Shown piece by piece: positions 26,703 through 37,399 of a stretch of 64,000 nucleotides of DNA (its first letter is position 1; each line of letters begins with the position of its first letter). The stretch spans positions 1,364,001 through 1,428,000 of the forward strand of contig NZ_JARUBN010000001.1 in the NCBI RefSeq assembly GCF_029626265.1. The letters run 5' to 3'. The notes under the pieces were generated by a model. It had not been told where the DNA came from, made no database searches, and worked only from the letters and a program-made list of their open reading frames with translations. The stretch comes from Micromonospora sp. WMMD1102. Its GTDB lineage: Bacteria; Actinomycetota; Actinomycetes; Mycobacteriales; Micromonosporaceae. A program made the translations under genes and the position numbers.

Positions 26703-27896
26703 ATGGACAACCTCGTCGTCATGCTGGTCGTGGCCGGCGTGCTGGTGCTGCTCGCGGTGGGCCTGACGGTCGGGCTGGTGGTGACCCGCCGGGGCGGTCG
26801 GGCCGCCCCGCCACTGCCGCCGATCCCGCCCGCCCCGCCGGTCCCGCCGGTGCCACCCAGCCCCACGGTGCCGACGGACGTGCTGACTCCGCCCGCCGAG
26901 GCGCCACCGGCACCGACCGAGGTCGAGGCGCCGGTGGTGGTGGAGCGGCCGGAGCCGACCGCGGGCCGGCTGGTCCGGCTGCGGGCCCGGCTCTCCCGGT
27001 CACAGAACGTCTTCGGCAAGGGCCTGCTCAGCCTGCTCTCCCGGGACCACCTCGACGAGGAGGTCTGGGAGGAGATCGAGGACGCCCTGATCGGCGCCGA
27101 CGTCGGGGTCGAGGCGACCCGGGAGATCGTCGACCGGCTGCGGGAGCGTACCGCCGTGCTCGGCACGCGTACCGCGACCGAGCTGCGGGCGCTGCTCGCC
27201 GCCGAGCTGGTGGACGTGCTCGACCCGACGCTGGACCGGTCGCTGCGGGCGACCCGGGACGGCGAGACCCCGGCGGTGCTGCTGGTGGTCGGGGTGAACG
27301 GTGCCGGCAAGACCACCACCTGCGGCAAGGTGGCCCGGGTGCTGATCGCCGACGGGCGTACGGTGCTGCTCGGCGCCGCCGACACCTTCCGGGCCGCCGC
27401 CGCCGAGCAGCTCACCACCTGGGCCGGCCGGGTCGGCGCCGAGGTGGTCCGCGGTCCCGAGGGGGCGGACCCGGCAAGCGTCGCCTTCGACGCGGTGCAG
27501 CGCGGCATCGAGTCGTCCGTCGACACCGTGCTGATCGACACCGCCGGCCGGTTGCAGAACAAGATCGGCCTGATGGACGAGCTGGGCAAGATCAAGCGGG
27601 TGGTCTCCCGGCACGGCCCGGTCGACGAGACCCTGCTGGTGCTGGACGCCACCACCGGGCAGAACGGCCTGGAGCAGGCCCGGGTCTTCACCGAGGTGGT
27701 GGACGTCACCGGCGTGGTGCTGACCAAGCTCGACGGCACCGCCAAGGGCGGGATCGTGATCGCGGTGCAGCGCAAGCTCGGCATCCCGGTCAAGCTGGTC
27801 GGGCTCGGCGAGGGGCCGGACGATCTCGCCCCCTTCGATCCGGCGCAGTTCGTCGACGCGCTCCTCGGCACCGAGCCGCTTGGCGTGGACGCGTAA
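26703..27896 (+). CDS. ftsY: Signal recognition particle receptor FtsY
   Basis: FtsY is the GTPase that docks the SRP-ribosome complex at the membrane. The 397-residue protein has an N-terminal transmembrane helix (LVVMLVVAGVLVLLAVGLTVGLVV), as in actinobacteria, and a Pro-rich linker in place of the acidic A domain of E. coli. The N and G domains carry VGVNGAGKTT, DTFRAAAAEQL, DTAGRLQNK and TKLDGTAKGG. The partner Ffh is about 9.5 kb downstream. A hairpin at 27921 may end the transcript. Confidence 0.97.
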   Translation: MDNLVVMLVVAGVLVLLAVGLTVGLVVTRRGGRAAPPLPPIPPAPPVPPVPPSPTVPTDVLTPPAEAPPAPTEVEAPVVVERPEPTAGRLVRLRARLSRSQNVFGKGLLSLLSRDHLDEEVWEEIEDALIGADVGVEATREIVDRLRERTAVLGTRTATELRALLAAELVDVLDPTLDRSLRATRDGETPAVLLVVGVNGAGKTTTCGKVARVLIADGRTVLLGAADTFRAAAAEQLTTWAGRVGAEVVRGPEGADPASVAFDAVQRGIESSVDTVLIDTAGRLQNKIGLMDELGKIKRVVSRHGPVDETLLVLDATTGQNGLEQARVFTEVVDVTGVVLTKLDGTAKGGIVIAVQRKLGIPVKLVGLGEGPDDLAPFDPAQFVDALLGTEPLGVDA

Positions 27897-27920
27897 TCTC
27901 GGGGGACTGCCCCGCAAAAC

Positions 27921-27943
27921 CCCGCCCGGTTGCCCCGGGCGGG
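27921..27943 (+). terminator. Hairpin after ftsY
   Basis: A perfect 9-bp stem CCCGCCCGG/CCGGGCGGG with a TTGCC loop is preceded by AAAAC. It begins 24 bp after the ftsY stop and there is no U-tract. Confidence 0.6.
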
Positions 27944-27986
27944 TCCGGTGACGCTGGTCCAGCGCCGCTGCACAGGAGAGACGTAC

Positions 27987-28775
27987 GTGACTTCGCAGGA
28001 GATCCCGCTGCACGGCGGGAACGTCAGCACCGTCGTCCGGGTGGGCGACACGGTCCGGCGCAACGCCGGCCCGTGGACCCCGTCGGTGCACGCCCTGCTC
28101 CGGCACCTGGAATACGTCGGCTTCACCGGCTCGCCCCGGGCCCTCGGGATGGACTCCCGCAACCGCGAGGTGCTCTCTTACCTGGAGGGGGAGTGCGGGG
28201 AGTACCCGCTCGCCCCGCACTGGGTCACCGACGAGGCGCTGGTCACCGTCGCCACCATGCTGCGGATGTTCCACGACGCGCAGTACGGTTTCCAGCCGCC
28301 GCCGAACGCGGTCTGGCGGTCGTTCGGGCCGCCGCCGCCGGACACCGAGGTGATCTGCCACCACGACGCCGCCCCGCACAACGTGATCTGGCGGCCGGAC
28401 GGCACCCTCGCCCTGATCGACTTCGACCTCGCCTCGCCGGGTGCCCGGATCTACGACGTGGCGTACGCGGCCTGGACCTGGGTGCCGCTCTTCTCCGACC
28501 GGGACTCCTACACCCTCGGCTGGCAGCGGCCGAACCGCCCACGCCGGCTGCGGCTCTTCGCCGACGCGTACGGGCTGATCCCCCGGGACCGGCACCGGCT
28601 GGTCCGGACCATCCGGAAGCGGATCGTGGACCACGTGGAGGGGATCCGCCGGATGGCGGCGGCCGGTGACCCGGCGTTCGTCCGGATCGTGCACAGGGGC
28701 CACCTCCGGCGGCCGATGCGCGATCTGCGGCTGCTCGACTACGAACGGCACACCCTGGAGTACGCACTCCGGTAG
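27987..28775 (+). CDS. Aminoglycoside phosphotransferase-fold kinase (APH family)
   Basis: The 262-residue small-molecule kinase has the catalytic loop ICHHDAAPHNVIW (His-x-Asp...Asn) and the metal-binding IDFDLASPG. The N-terminal lobe is short and Gly/Val-rich. GTG 27987 is chosen because AGGAGAG lies six bases upstream and HGGNVSTVVRVGDTVRR starts the kinase-like sequence. APH-fold proteins phosphorylate antibiotics, choline, homoserine or sugars, and nothing here fixes the substrate. It stands alone between ftsY and the nitrogen operon, so a resistance role is not assumed. Confidence 0.82.
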   Translation: MTSQEIPLHGGNVSTVVRVGDTVRRNAGPWTPSVHALLRHLEYVGFTGSPRALGMDSRNREVLSYLEGECGEYPLAPHWVTDEALVTVATMLRMFHDAQYGFQPPPNAVWRSFGPPPPDTEVICHHDAAPHNVIWRPDGTLALIDFDLASPGARIYDVAYAAWTWVPLFSDRDSYTLGWQRPNRPRRLRLFADAYGLIPRDRHRLVRTIRKRIVDHVEGIRRMAAAGDPAFVRIVHRGHLRRPMRDLRLLDYERHTLEYALR

Positions 28776-28854
28776 CCGTTGTCGCTTTCCGTACATCCAC
28801 GGCGGGCTATTCGGCTGGTATGCCCCTGTCCGTTCCATCGATAGTGCGGACTTC

Positions 28855-28914
28855 TTCACACGTTGGAAACAACCCGTGACCCCTTGGAAACCAAGTGGGC
28901 ACCACGCGTGAAAC
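28855..28914 (+). promoter_or_regulatory. GlnR-type nitrogen operator upstream of amt
   Basis: Boxes occur as TTCAC-n6-GAAAC (28855-28870), then GTGAC-n6-GAAAC (28876-28891), and a weaker GCACC-n6-GAAAC (28899-28914). The actinobacterial GlnR consensus is gTnAC-n6-GaAAC repeated at about 22 bp. The second pair is a perfect match. The position, 90-150 bp before the amt start, fits activation under nitrogen limitation. Confidence 0.78.
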
Positions 28915-29005
28915 CTCCAGCCAGGAAGCTTCCGCGCAACCGGCGTACGGGCGATGCTGCCTTTCGTGGGCCGGGAAGGAGGGTAACCAACTTTAGGAGG
29001 CCAGC

Positions 29006-30767
<1,762 letters not shown>

Positions 30768-30781
30768 GGAGATCATCACTG

Positions 30782-33157
30782 ATGACCAGGGGACCCGTGC
30801 CGCTGACCACCGGTCAGGTCGATCCGAAGCCCCTGGTCATCCCCGGCATCGGCGCCGCCGCACGCGAGCAGCGTGCGGCGGCGCTCGACGCCTGGCTGAC
30901 CGGGCTGCTCGCCGCCGGGCTTCGAGAGACCGCCGGCCGGCGCGGCGGAACGGACCCGACCTCGACCGACGGGGTGGCCCTGATCGCGGTCGGCGGGCTC
31001 GGCCGCCGGCAGTGCGCACCCTGCGGCGACTTGGACCTGGTGCTGCTGCACGCCGGGGTGCCCGGGATGGAGGAGCTGGCCGCAGCGCTCTGGTATCCGA
31101 TCTGGGACGCCCGGCTCGGGCTGGACCACTCGGTGCGGACCATCCCCGAGGCGCTCTCCGTCGCGCACGACGACGTCAAGGTCACCCTCGGCCTGCTCGA
31201 CGCCCGGCACGTCGCCGGGGACCGCGAACTCTCCGCCCGGCTGGTCGGCGCCGCCGCCGACCAGTGGCGACGGACCGCCGTACGCGCGCTGCCGGCGCTG
31301 CGCGAGGTCACCACGACCCGCTGGCAGGCCCACGGCGAACTGGCCTTCCTGCTGGAGGGCGACCTGAAGGAGGCGGCCGGCGGTCTGCGGGACGTTGCGC
31401 TGCTCCGGGCCATCGCCTTCGCCGGGATCAGCGACACGCTCCGCCCGGCGGTCCGGGCCGCGCACCTGCGGATGCTGGACACCCGGGACGCCCTGCACAC
31501 CTCGGTCGGCCGCCGCGTCGACCGGCTGCTCGCCCAGGAACGGGCCGCGGTCGCCGACCTGCTCGGCCTGCGCCCGCCCCGGCGCGCCGACGGTCCGCCC
31601 CGCCAGTTGCTGCCCGAGACGGCAGAGTCGGCGGGCGGGGCCGCCGAGCCCGGCGACGCGCTGCTGCGCCAGGTCGCCGGGGACGCCCGCACCATCAGCC
31701 ACGCCCTGGACGACGCCTGGCGGGCCGCCGACCGGCTCCGCTCCGGGCGACGCCGCGGCGCCGACGGCCGGCCGCTGCGCCGCCCGGTCGCCCGGGACGT
31801 GGTCGAGCAGGACGGCGAACTCGTACTCGCCCGGACCGCCATCGGAGCCCGCCCCGACCCGAGCCTGTCGCTGCGGGTCGCCGCCGCCGCGGCCAGCGCC
31901 CGGCTGCCGATCGCCCGGGCCACCTGCGAGTGGCTGGCCGCGTACTGCCCGCCGCTGCCGACACCGTGGCCGCCGGCCGCCCGGGCCGCCCTGATCACCC
32001 TGCTCGGCGCCGGCCCCGGCCTGGTCACCACCTGGGAAACCTGTGACCGGTACGGCCTGGTCGACGGCTGGCTGCCGGAGTGGCCCCGGATGCGCAGCCT
32101 GCCGCAGCACAATCCGGTGCACCGCTTCACCCTGGACCGGCACCTGGTGCAGGCCGCCGCCGAGGCGACCGGGTACGCCCGTGAGGTCGACCGGCCCGAC
32201 CTGCTGCTGCTCGCCGCCTTCCTGCACGACGTCGGAAAGGGGCTGGGCGGGGACCACAGCCAGGTCGGTGCGCCGATCGCGGCCCGGATCGCCGCTCGGA
32301 TCGGACTGCCGCCGGCCGAGGTCGAACTGGTCGGGAAGCTGGTCCGGCTGCACCTGCTGCTGCCCGAGGTGGCGACCCGGCGGGACCTCGCCGACCCGGT
32401 CACCATCGCACGCGTGGCCGAGGCGGTGCAGGACAGCACCACACTGAGCCTGCTGCACGCGCTGGCCCGGGCCGACGCGCGGGCGACCGGGCCGGCAGCC
32501 TGGTCGGACTGGAAGGCCCGGCTGATCGCCGAACTGGTCCGCCGGGTGCACACCCGGCTCGACACCGGCCAGCTTCCCGAGCCGCCGAGCCCGGACCCGG
32601 CGCTGGTGGCGGGGCCGCTGCCGGCCGTACACCTGGAGGGGGACCGGGTGGCGGTGGCCGCGGCGGACCGGCGGGGCCTGCTCGCCGCGGTCGCCGGTTG
32701 CCTGGCCCTGCACCGGCTGGAGGTGTTGGCCGCCGACGCCTGCATGGTCGAGGAGACCGCCCTGGTCGAGTTCCTGGTGCAACCCCGCTACGGCACCCCG
32801 CCGGATCCGGTCGCGCTCGCCGCCGACCTGCGCCGGGCGGTCACCGGCGACGTCTCGGTGACCCAGCGGCTGCGCGGGCGCGCGCTGGCGGCCCGGGGCG
32901 GCGGCTCGCCACCCCGGGTGGTCTGGCACCGGGCCGCCGCCACCGACGCCGTGGTGCTGGAGCTGCGCGCCGCCGACGCCGGCGGCCTGCTCTACCGGGT
33001 CACCAGCGCACTCGACGAGGCCGGCGCCCAGGTCCGGGCCGCCCGGATCTCCACCCTCGGCGGCGACGTGGTCGACGCCTTCTACCTGGTCGGAAGCTGG
33101 CCCGACGAGGCCGAGCGGGACCGGGTCGAGGCCGCCGTGCTGGCCGCCGCAGGCTGA
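30782..33157 (+). CDS. glnD: PII nucleotidyltransferase/deadenylylase GlnD
   Basis: The 791-residue bifunctional enzyme has a nucleotidyltransferase domain (VGGLGRRQCAPCGDLDLVLL, with the catalytic D-x-D but Gly-Asp where many GlnD have Ser-Asp) and a PII-uridylyltransferase helical domain. An HD domain (LLLLAAFLHDVGKGLGGDHSQ) and two C-terminal ACT domains (DRRGLLAAVAGCLALH and DAGGLLYRVTSALDEAG) follow. In actinobacteria GlnD adenylylates GlnK rather than uridylylating it; which nucleotide is used here cannot be read from sequence. It ends the amt operon and is followed by a strong hairpin. Confidence 0.95.
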   Translation: MTRGPVPLTTGQVDPKPLVIPGIGAAAREQRAAALDAWLTGLLAAGLRETAGRRGGTDPTSTDGVALIAVGGLGRRQCAPCGDLDLVLLHAGVPGMEELAAALWYPIWDARLGLDHSVRTIPEALSVAHDDVKVTLGLLDARHVAGDRELSARLVGAAADQWRRTAVRALPALREVTTTRWQAHGELAFLLEGDLKEAAGGLRDVALLRAIAFAGISDTLRPAVRAAHLRMLDTRDALHTSVGRRVDRLLAQERAAVADLLGLRPPRRADGPPRQLLPETAESAGGAAEPGDALLRQVAGDARTISHALDDAWRAADRLRSGRRRGADGRPLRRPVARDVVEQDGELVLARTAIGARPDPSLSLRVAAAAASARLPIARATCEWLAAYCPPLPTPWPPAARAALITLLGAGPGLVTTWETCDRYGLVDGWLPEWPRMRSLPQHNPVHRFTLDRHLVQAAAEATGYAREVDRPDLLLLAAFLHDVGKGLGGDHSQVGAPIAARIAARIGLPPAEVELVGKLVRLHLLLPEVATRRDLADPVTIARVAEAVQDSTTLSLLHALARADARATGPAAWSDWKARLIAELVRRVHTRLDTGQLPEPPSPDPALVAGPLPAVHLEGDRVAVAAADRRGLLAAVAGCLALHRLEVLAADACMVEETALVEFLVQPRYGTPPDPVALAADLRRAVTGDVSVTQRLRGRALAARGGGSPPRVVWHRAAATDAVVLELRAADAGGLLYRVTSALDEAGAQVRAARISTLGGDVVDAFYLVGSWPDEAERDRVEAAVLAAAG

Positions 33158-33271
33158 CCCGCCGGCGGCACGACAGGCGCGGCACGGCGGGTGCGGCACG
33201 GCACGACAGGTGCGCTGCGGTGGGCCGGTGCGACGACGTCAGCGGTGCGGCCGGCTCGGCGGCGGGCCGCT

Positions 33272-33297
33272 GCGACTACGTCAGCGGACGTAGTCGC
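33272..33297 (+). terminator. Hairpin after glnD
   Basis: A perfect 11-bp stem GCGACTACGTC/GACGTAGTCGC with an AGCG loop lies about 115 bp downstream of glnD and 55 bp before the ABC ATPase. A near copy of the left arm (TGCGACGACGTCAGCGG) occurs about 40 bp earlier, so the region contains a partial duplication. Confidence 0.75.
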
Positions 33298-33351
33298 GGG
33301 GCCGCCCGCAGGGCGACGCCGGCAGGCCCGCCGGGCGGGATCGTCGGAGCC

Positions 33352-34314
33352 ATGACCGAAACCCCATCCCATCCGGTCGAGACCATCGGCCTGAGCAAAC
33401 GGTACGGCGAAATTGTCGCCGTCGACTCACTCGACCTCACCGTGCGGGCCGGCGAGGTGTACGGCTTCCTCGGCCCGAACGGCGCCGGCAAGACCAGTAC
33501 GCTGCGCATGCTGCTCGGCCTCGTCCGCCCCACCGCCGGCACCGTCCGGCTCTTCGGCCGGCCACCCGGCGCACCCGGTCAACTGGACCGGGTCGGCGCG
33601 CTGATTGAGGGACCGGCCTGCTACCCCTACCTCTCCGGCTGGGACAACCTGCGGGTGCTGGCCCGGTACGCCGGCACCCCGTCGGTCCGGATCCGCACCG
33701 TGCTCGAACTGGTCGACCTGACCGACCGGGCCGGTGACCGCTACTCCACCTACTCGCTCGGGATGAAGCAGCGGCTCGGGGTCGCCGCCGCGCTGCTGAA
33801 GGACCCCCGGCTGCTGATCCTCGACGAGCCGACCAACGGGCTGGATCCGGCCGGGATGGCCGACATGCGGGCGCTGATCCGCCGACTGGCGTCGGGCGGC
33901 TGCACCGTGCTGCTCTCCAGCCATCTGCTCGGCGAGGTGCAGCAGGTCTGCGACCGGGTCGGCGTGGTCTCCCGGGGACGACTCGTCACCGAGAGCACGG
34001 TCGCCGAGCTGCGCGGCAAAACCAGCCTGCGGGTGCTGGCCGACCCGCTCGGCGCCGCCGAGGAGCGCGCCCGGGCACTGCTCGGCCCGGACCGGGTCCG
34101 GGTGGTCGACGGCGGACTCGACCTGGCGGTCGAACCCGAGCGAGCGGCCTGGCTGAACGCCGCGTTCGTCGAGGCCGGGCTGGCCGTACGCGAGCTGCGT
34201 CCCCGGGAACGTGATCTGGAGCAGGTGTTCTTCGAACTCACCGGCGGTACCGACGCCGCCGGTGCCGACCGGACGACGAAGGAGGTCGGACATGGCGTTC
34301 CGGCGACTGCCTGA
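33352..34314 (+). CDS. ABC transporter ATP-binding protein
   Basis: The 320-residue ATPase has Walker A GPNGAGKTS, signature YSLGMKQRLG, Walker B LLILDEPTNGLDP, and the switch His in SSHLLGE. The C-terminal extension of about 100 residues is that of the CcmA/BcrA-like exporters. The last 23 bp overlap the permease gene. With the permease and the two-component system that follow, it resembles bacitracin-type stress-detoxification modules, though the substrate is unknown. ATG 33352 has GGAG two bases before it. Confidence 0.9.
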   Translation: MTETPSHPVETIGLSKRYGEIVAVDSLDLTVRAGEVYGFLGPNGAGKTSTLRMLLGLVRPTAGTVRLFGRPPGAPGQLDRVGALIEGPACYPYLSGWDNLRVLARYAGTPSVRIRTVLELVDLTDRAGDRYSTYSLGMKQRLGVAAALLKDPRLLILDEPTNGLDPAGMADMRALIRRLASGGCTVLLSSHLLGEVQQVCDRVGVVSRGRLVTESTVAELRGKTSLRVLADPLGAAEERARALLGPDRVRVVDGGLDLAVEPERAAWLNAAFVEAGLAVRELRPRERDLEQVFFELTGGTDAAGADRTTKEVGHGVPATA

Positions 34315-35167
34315 CGTACTCGCCGCCGAGCTGGTCAAGTTGGTCCGTCGGCCGGCGAACTGGCTGCTGCTGGCGGTGGCCCTGGTGCTCAGTCTGACCT
34401 TCACCTACCTGGTCCCGTACGCCGGATACGTCGACGGCGCCGAGCCGGCCGGCCCCGGCCCCGGCCCTGGCTCTGGCGGCCCGGCGGAGGCGGCCGGGGA
34501 CGGGCTGACCGGACTGCTGCCGGCGGAGCTGGTCGGCAACTCGATCGGCGGGCTGCCGATCTTCCTCGGCGCGATCATGCTGATCCTCGGCGTGCTGACG
34601 GTCGGCGGCGAGTACGGCTGGGGCACCTGGAAGACCCTGTTCACCCAGGGCCCGCCCCGGTTGGCCGGGTACGCCGGCAAACTCGGCACCCTGGCCGTGG
34701 CGACCCTGGTCACGGTGTTGGCGATCTTCGTCTTGGGCGCCGCCGCCAGCGCGGGAGTCGCCGGCATCGAGGGGCAGCCGGTGCACTGGCCGTCGCCGGG
34801 CGAGCTGGCGGTCGGCGTGGGTGCGGGCTGGCTGGTCGCGATGATGTGGGCGACCTTCGGGGTGCTGCTGGCCGTACTGCTGCGCGGGGTGGCGCTGCCG
34901 GTCGGGCTGGGACTGGTCTGGCTGCTGGCCGTGCAGAACCTGCTGGCCAGTCTCGCCGCACCGCTGCTCGACTGGGTGGCGCAGGCGCAGAAGGGGCTGC
35001 CCGGACCGACGGCCGGTTCCCTGGTCGCCGCGCTCGGCGCCGGCCCGGGCACGCCCGGGGTCGAGCAGGTCGTCGGAGGCGGGCAGGCGGCCCTGACGGT
35101 CGCCGGCTACCTGGTCGGATTCGCGTTGCTGGCCGGTGCCGTGCTCCGCCGGCGTGACATCCTCTGA
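34292..35167 (+). CDS. ABC transporter permease (ABC-2 type)
   Basis: The 291-residue membrane protein has six likely helices. The first is WLLLAVALVLSLTFTYLV, followed by an extracytoplasmic Gly/Pro-rich loop (GPGPGPGSGGP). Later helices include IFLGAIMLILGVLTVGG, LAVATLVTVLAIFVLGAAASAG, WLVAMMWATFGVLLAVLL and ALTVAGYLVGFALLAGAVLRRRDIL. ATG 34292 has GGAGGT and overlaps the ATPase gene, so the two subunits are coupled. It is the membrane half of the exporter above. Confidence 0.88.
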   Translation: MAFRRLPDVLAAELVKLVRRPANWLLLAVALVLSLTFTYLVPYAGYVDGAEPAGPGPGPGSGGPAEAAGDGLTGLLPAELVGNSIGGLPIFLGAIMLILGVLTVGGEYGWGTWKTLFTQGPPRLAGYAGKLGTLAVATLVTVLAIFVLGAAASAGVAGIEGQPVHWPSPGELAVGVGAGWLVAMMWATFGVLLAVLLRGVALPVGLGLVWLLAVQNLLASLAAPLLDWVAQAQKGLPGPTAGSLVAALGAGPGTPGVEQVVGGGQAALTVAGYLVGFALLAGAVLRRRDIL

Positions 35168-35168
35168 A

Positions 35169-35218
35169 CCGATGACCCGGGAGGCGGAACCGATGACCTG
35201 GACGCGGCACCGATGACC
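35169..35218 (+). repeat. Triplicated start-site motif before the histidine kinase
   Basis: CCGATGACC occurs three times at 35169, 35190 and 35210 (spacing 21 and 20 bp), with similar purine-rich stretches between. The third ATG is the kinase start. Confidence 0.75.
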
Positions 35219-36367
35219 TCGACCGAGCCGGTGGCGGGAGCCGGGCCGGGCCGGTGGATCTGGCTGGCGGACGGCGCGCTGGCGGTCGGACTGCTCGCGG
35301 TCACCGTGCCGGCGAGCACGGTGATCGGCCGGAACATGCCCGGCGCGACCGAGGTGGACGGTTGGGGCTACGCGCTGATCGCGCTCGGCACGCTGAGCCT
35401 GACGGTACGTCGCCACCGGCCGATCGGCACGCTGGCGCTCTGCACACTGGCCGTCTCGACGTACCTGGTGGTCGGCTACCCGTACGGGCCGATGCTGCTC
35501 AGCTATCTGGTCGCGGTCTACACGGTGGCGGCACACCTGCCGGTACGCCCGGCGGCGGTCGGCACCGCCGTCTCCCTGGTGGTGCTGCTGGCCCACACGG
35601 TGCTGTCGGTCCGGGCCAGCCCGCAGGGGCTGGTCGGTCTCCTGCCCGGCTCGGCCTGGGCGGTCGTGCCGTTCGCGGTCGGTGCCACCGTGCGGGTCAA
35701 CCGGCAGTCCGCCGCCCAGGCCCGGGTCGAGCAGGCCCGGCGGATCGCCGACGACGAGCGGCTCCGGATCGCCCAGGAGGTGCACGACGTGGTCGGGCAC
35801 GGGCTGGCCGCGATCAACATGCAGGCCGAGATCGCCCTGCACCTGCTGTCGAAGCGGCCGGAGCAGGCGGAGACGGCATTGACCGCGATCAGCCGCACCA
35901 GCCGGGAGGCGCTTGACGAACTGCGGGTGACCCTCTCGGTTGTCCGTCGGGACGCCGCGGTCGAGCGGGCGCCGGTGCCCGGACTTGACCAGGTGGCGGC
36001 GCTGACCGACCGGCTGCGCCGGTCCGGGTTGCCGGTCACCCTGGAGATCACCGGTGACCGCCGGCCGCTGGCGGTGGCGGTCGACCTGGCCGCGTACCGT
36101 GTCGTGCAGGAGGCGCTGACGAACGTGCTGCGGCACGCGGGCGCCGCCAGCGCGACGGTGCGGATCGGGTACCTGCCGGCCGAGGTGACCGTCGAGGTGC
36201 TGGACACCGGACACGGCGGGGCGGGGGCGGCCGGGCCGGGCGCCGGGCACGGACTGACCGGGATGCGGGAGCGGCTCGACGCCCTCGGCGGCGCCCTGGA
36301 GGTCGGGCCGCGTCCCGGTGGCGGGTTCCGGATCTTCGCGCGGCTGCCCGCGCCGGCACGGGACTGA
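35213..36367 (+). CDS. Sensor histidine kinase (NarL-partner, HisKA_3 type)
   Basis: 384 residues. The N-terminal half has about five transmembrane helices (ADGALAVGLLAVTVPA, GPMLLSYLVAVYTVAAHLPV, AVGTAVSLVVLLAHTVLSV). The dimerisation box ERLRIAQEVHDVVGHGLAAI contains the phospho-His (about residue 190), and the HATPase domain has QEALTNVLRHA (N box) and GHGLTGMRERL (G box). Such kinases lack a large sensor domain and often sense membrane stress. The response regulator follows after 45 bp and the ABC transporter precedes it by 46 bp, so all four genes probably form one response unit. Confidence 0.9.
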   Translation: MTSTEPVAGAGPGRWIWLADGALAVGLLAVTVPASTVIGRNMPGATEVDGWGYALIALGTLSLTVRRHRPIGTLALCTLAVSTYLVVGYPYGPMLLSYLVAVYTVAAHLPVRPAAVGTAVSLVVLLAHTVLSVRASPQGLVGLLPGSAWAVVPFAVGATVRVNRQSAAQARVEQARRIADDERLRIAQEVHDVVGHGLAAINMQAEIALHLLSKRPEQAETALTAISRTSREALDELRVTLSVVRRDAAVERAPVPGLDQVAALTDRLRRSGLPVTLEITGDRRPLAVAVDLAAYRVVQEALTNVLRHAGAASATVRIGYLPAEVTVEVLDTGHGGAGAAGPGAGHGLTGMRERLDALGGALEVGPRPGGGFRIFARLPAPARD

Positions 36368-36382
36368 CCGAGGACCGTCCGG

Positions 36383-36415
36383 GAGGACAGCGGAATGACG
36401 AGGACAGCGGAATGA
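36383..36415 (+). repeat. Duplicated ribosome-site/start segment before the response regulator
   Basis: A 16-bp segment (GAGGACAGCGGAATGA) occurs at 36383-36398 and again at 36400-36415, one base apart. Each copy includes a GAGGA ribosome site and an ATG; the second ATG (36412) is the likely start. Confidence 0.85.
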
Positions 36416-37110
36416 TGACCGGAGAGAGCGGGACGACCGGGGGCAGCGGGACGACGATCGGTGTGCTGATCGCGGACGACCAGGACCTGGTGCGGCTGGG
36501 CCTGCGGGCCCTGGTCGAGAGTGAGCCGGATCTGCGGGTGGTCGGTGAGGCGGCCGACGGGCTGGGCGCGCTGGCGGTGGCCCGGCGGGAACGACCCGAC
36601 ATCGTGCTGATGGACGTCCGGATGCCCGGAATCGACGGCATCGAGGCGACCCGGCGGATCGTGGCGGACCCGGAACTGGCCGGGACCCGGGTGGTGGTGC
36701 TGACCACCTTCGAACTCGACTCGTACGTCTTCGAGGCGCTCCGGCACGGCGCCAGCGGCTTCCTGACCAAGGACACCAAGCCGGTGGAACTGCTCCGGGC
36801 GATCCGGCTGGTGGCCGGTGGCGAGGCGCTGCTCTCCCCGTCGGTGACCCGTCGGGTGGTCCGGGAGTTCGCCACCCGGCCGTCCCGGGTGCTCCGCCCG
36901 CACCCTCGGTTGGACACCCTGACCGACCGGGAGCGGCAGGTGGTCGGGCTGGTCGGCGAGGGGCTGAGCAACGACGAGATCGGCGGCCGGCTGCTGGTCA
37001 GCCCGGCGACCGCGCGTACCCATGTCAGCCGGGCGATGGTCAAGCTGGGTGCCCGGGACCGGGCCCAACTGGTCGTGTACGCGTACCAGTCGGGTCTGGT
37101 CGGGCCCTGA
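36412..37110 (+). CDS. NarL/LuxR-type response regulator
   Basis: The 232-residue regulator has a receiver domain (IGVLIADDQDLVRLGL; phospho-Asp in IVLMDVRMPG at about residue 68; Thr and Lys switch residues in VVVLTTF and FLTKDTKP) and a LuxR helix-turn-helix (LTDRERQVVGLVGEGLSNDEIGGRLLVSPATARTHVSRAM). The N-terminus carries a short duplicated SGTTGGSGTT stretch from an 11-base repeat. An ATG at 36415 is an equally good start. It presumably controls the upstream transporter. Confidence 0.93.
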   Translation: MMTGESGTTGGSGTTIGVLIADDQDLVRLGLRALVESEPDLRVVGEAADGLGALAVARRERPDIVLMDVRMPGIDGIEATRRIVADPELAGTRVVVLTTFELDSYVFEALRHGASGFLTKDTKPVELLRAIRLVAGGEALLSPSVTRRVVREFATRPSRVLRPHPRLDTLTDRERQVVGLVGEGLSNDEIGGRLLVSPATARTHVSRAMVKLGARDRAQLVVYAYQSGLVGP

Positions 37111-37399
37111 CCCGCCGGCACGGCCGCGACTCCCCGGCCGGCTCCTCGGCCCGGCCGGGGTGGAGATTCGCCCACGAGGCTGTCGAGCTGCCCCGGTTGT
37201 GCACCCGCCCGGTGTCGACGGCTCGGTCGGGGTTCGTCGCCGGACCGGCGAGCCGCCCGGCTGTGCGTGCGGGCCGTCGTCGGCTGCTCGGGCGGGGCGG
37301 AGGCGCCGGAGGATGCGGGCGGCTACCCTTGCGGTGGCCGGGAACCCGTGTCTCGGCTCTGCCATGCTCGGGTAAATACGACAAACGGGATGCTGCGCC

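Noticed and set aside
37111..37399. 4.5S (SRP) RNA upstream of ffh
   Set aside because: The gap holds no recognisable tetraloop hairpin with the SRP motif, and the gene is usually elsewhere in actinobacteria.
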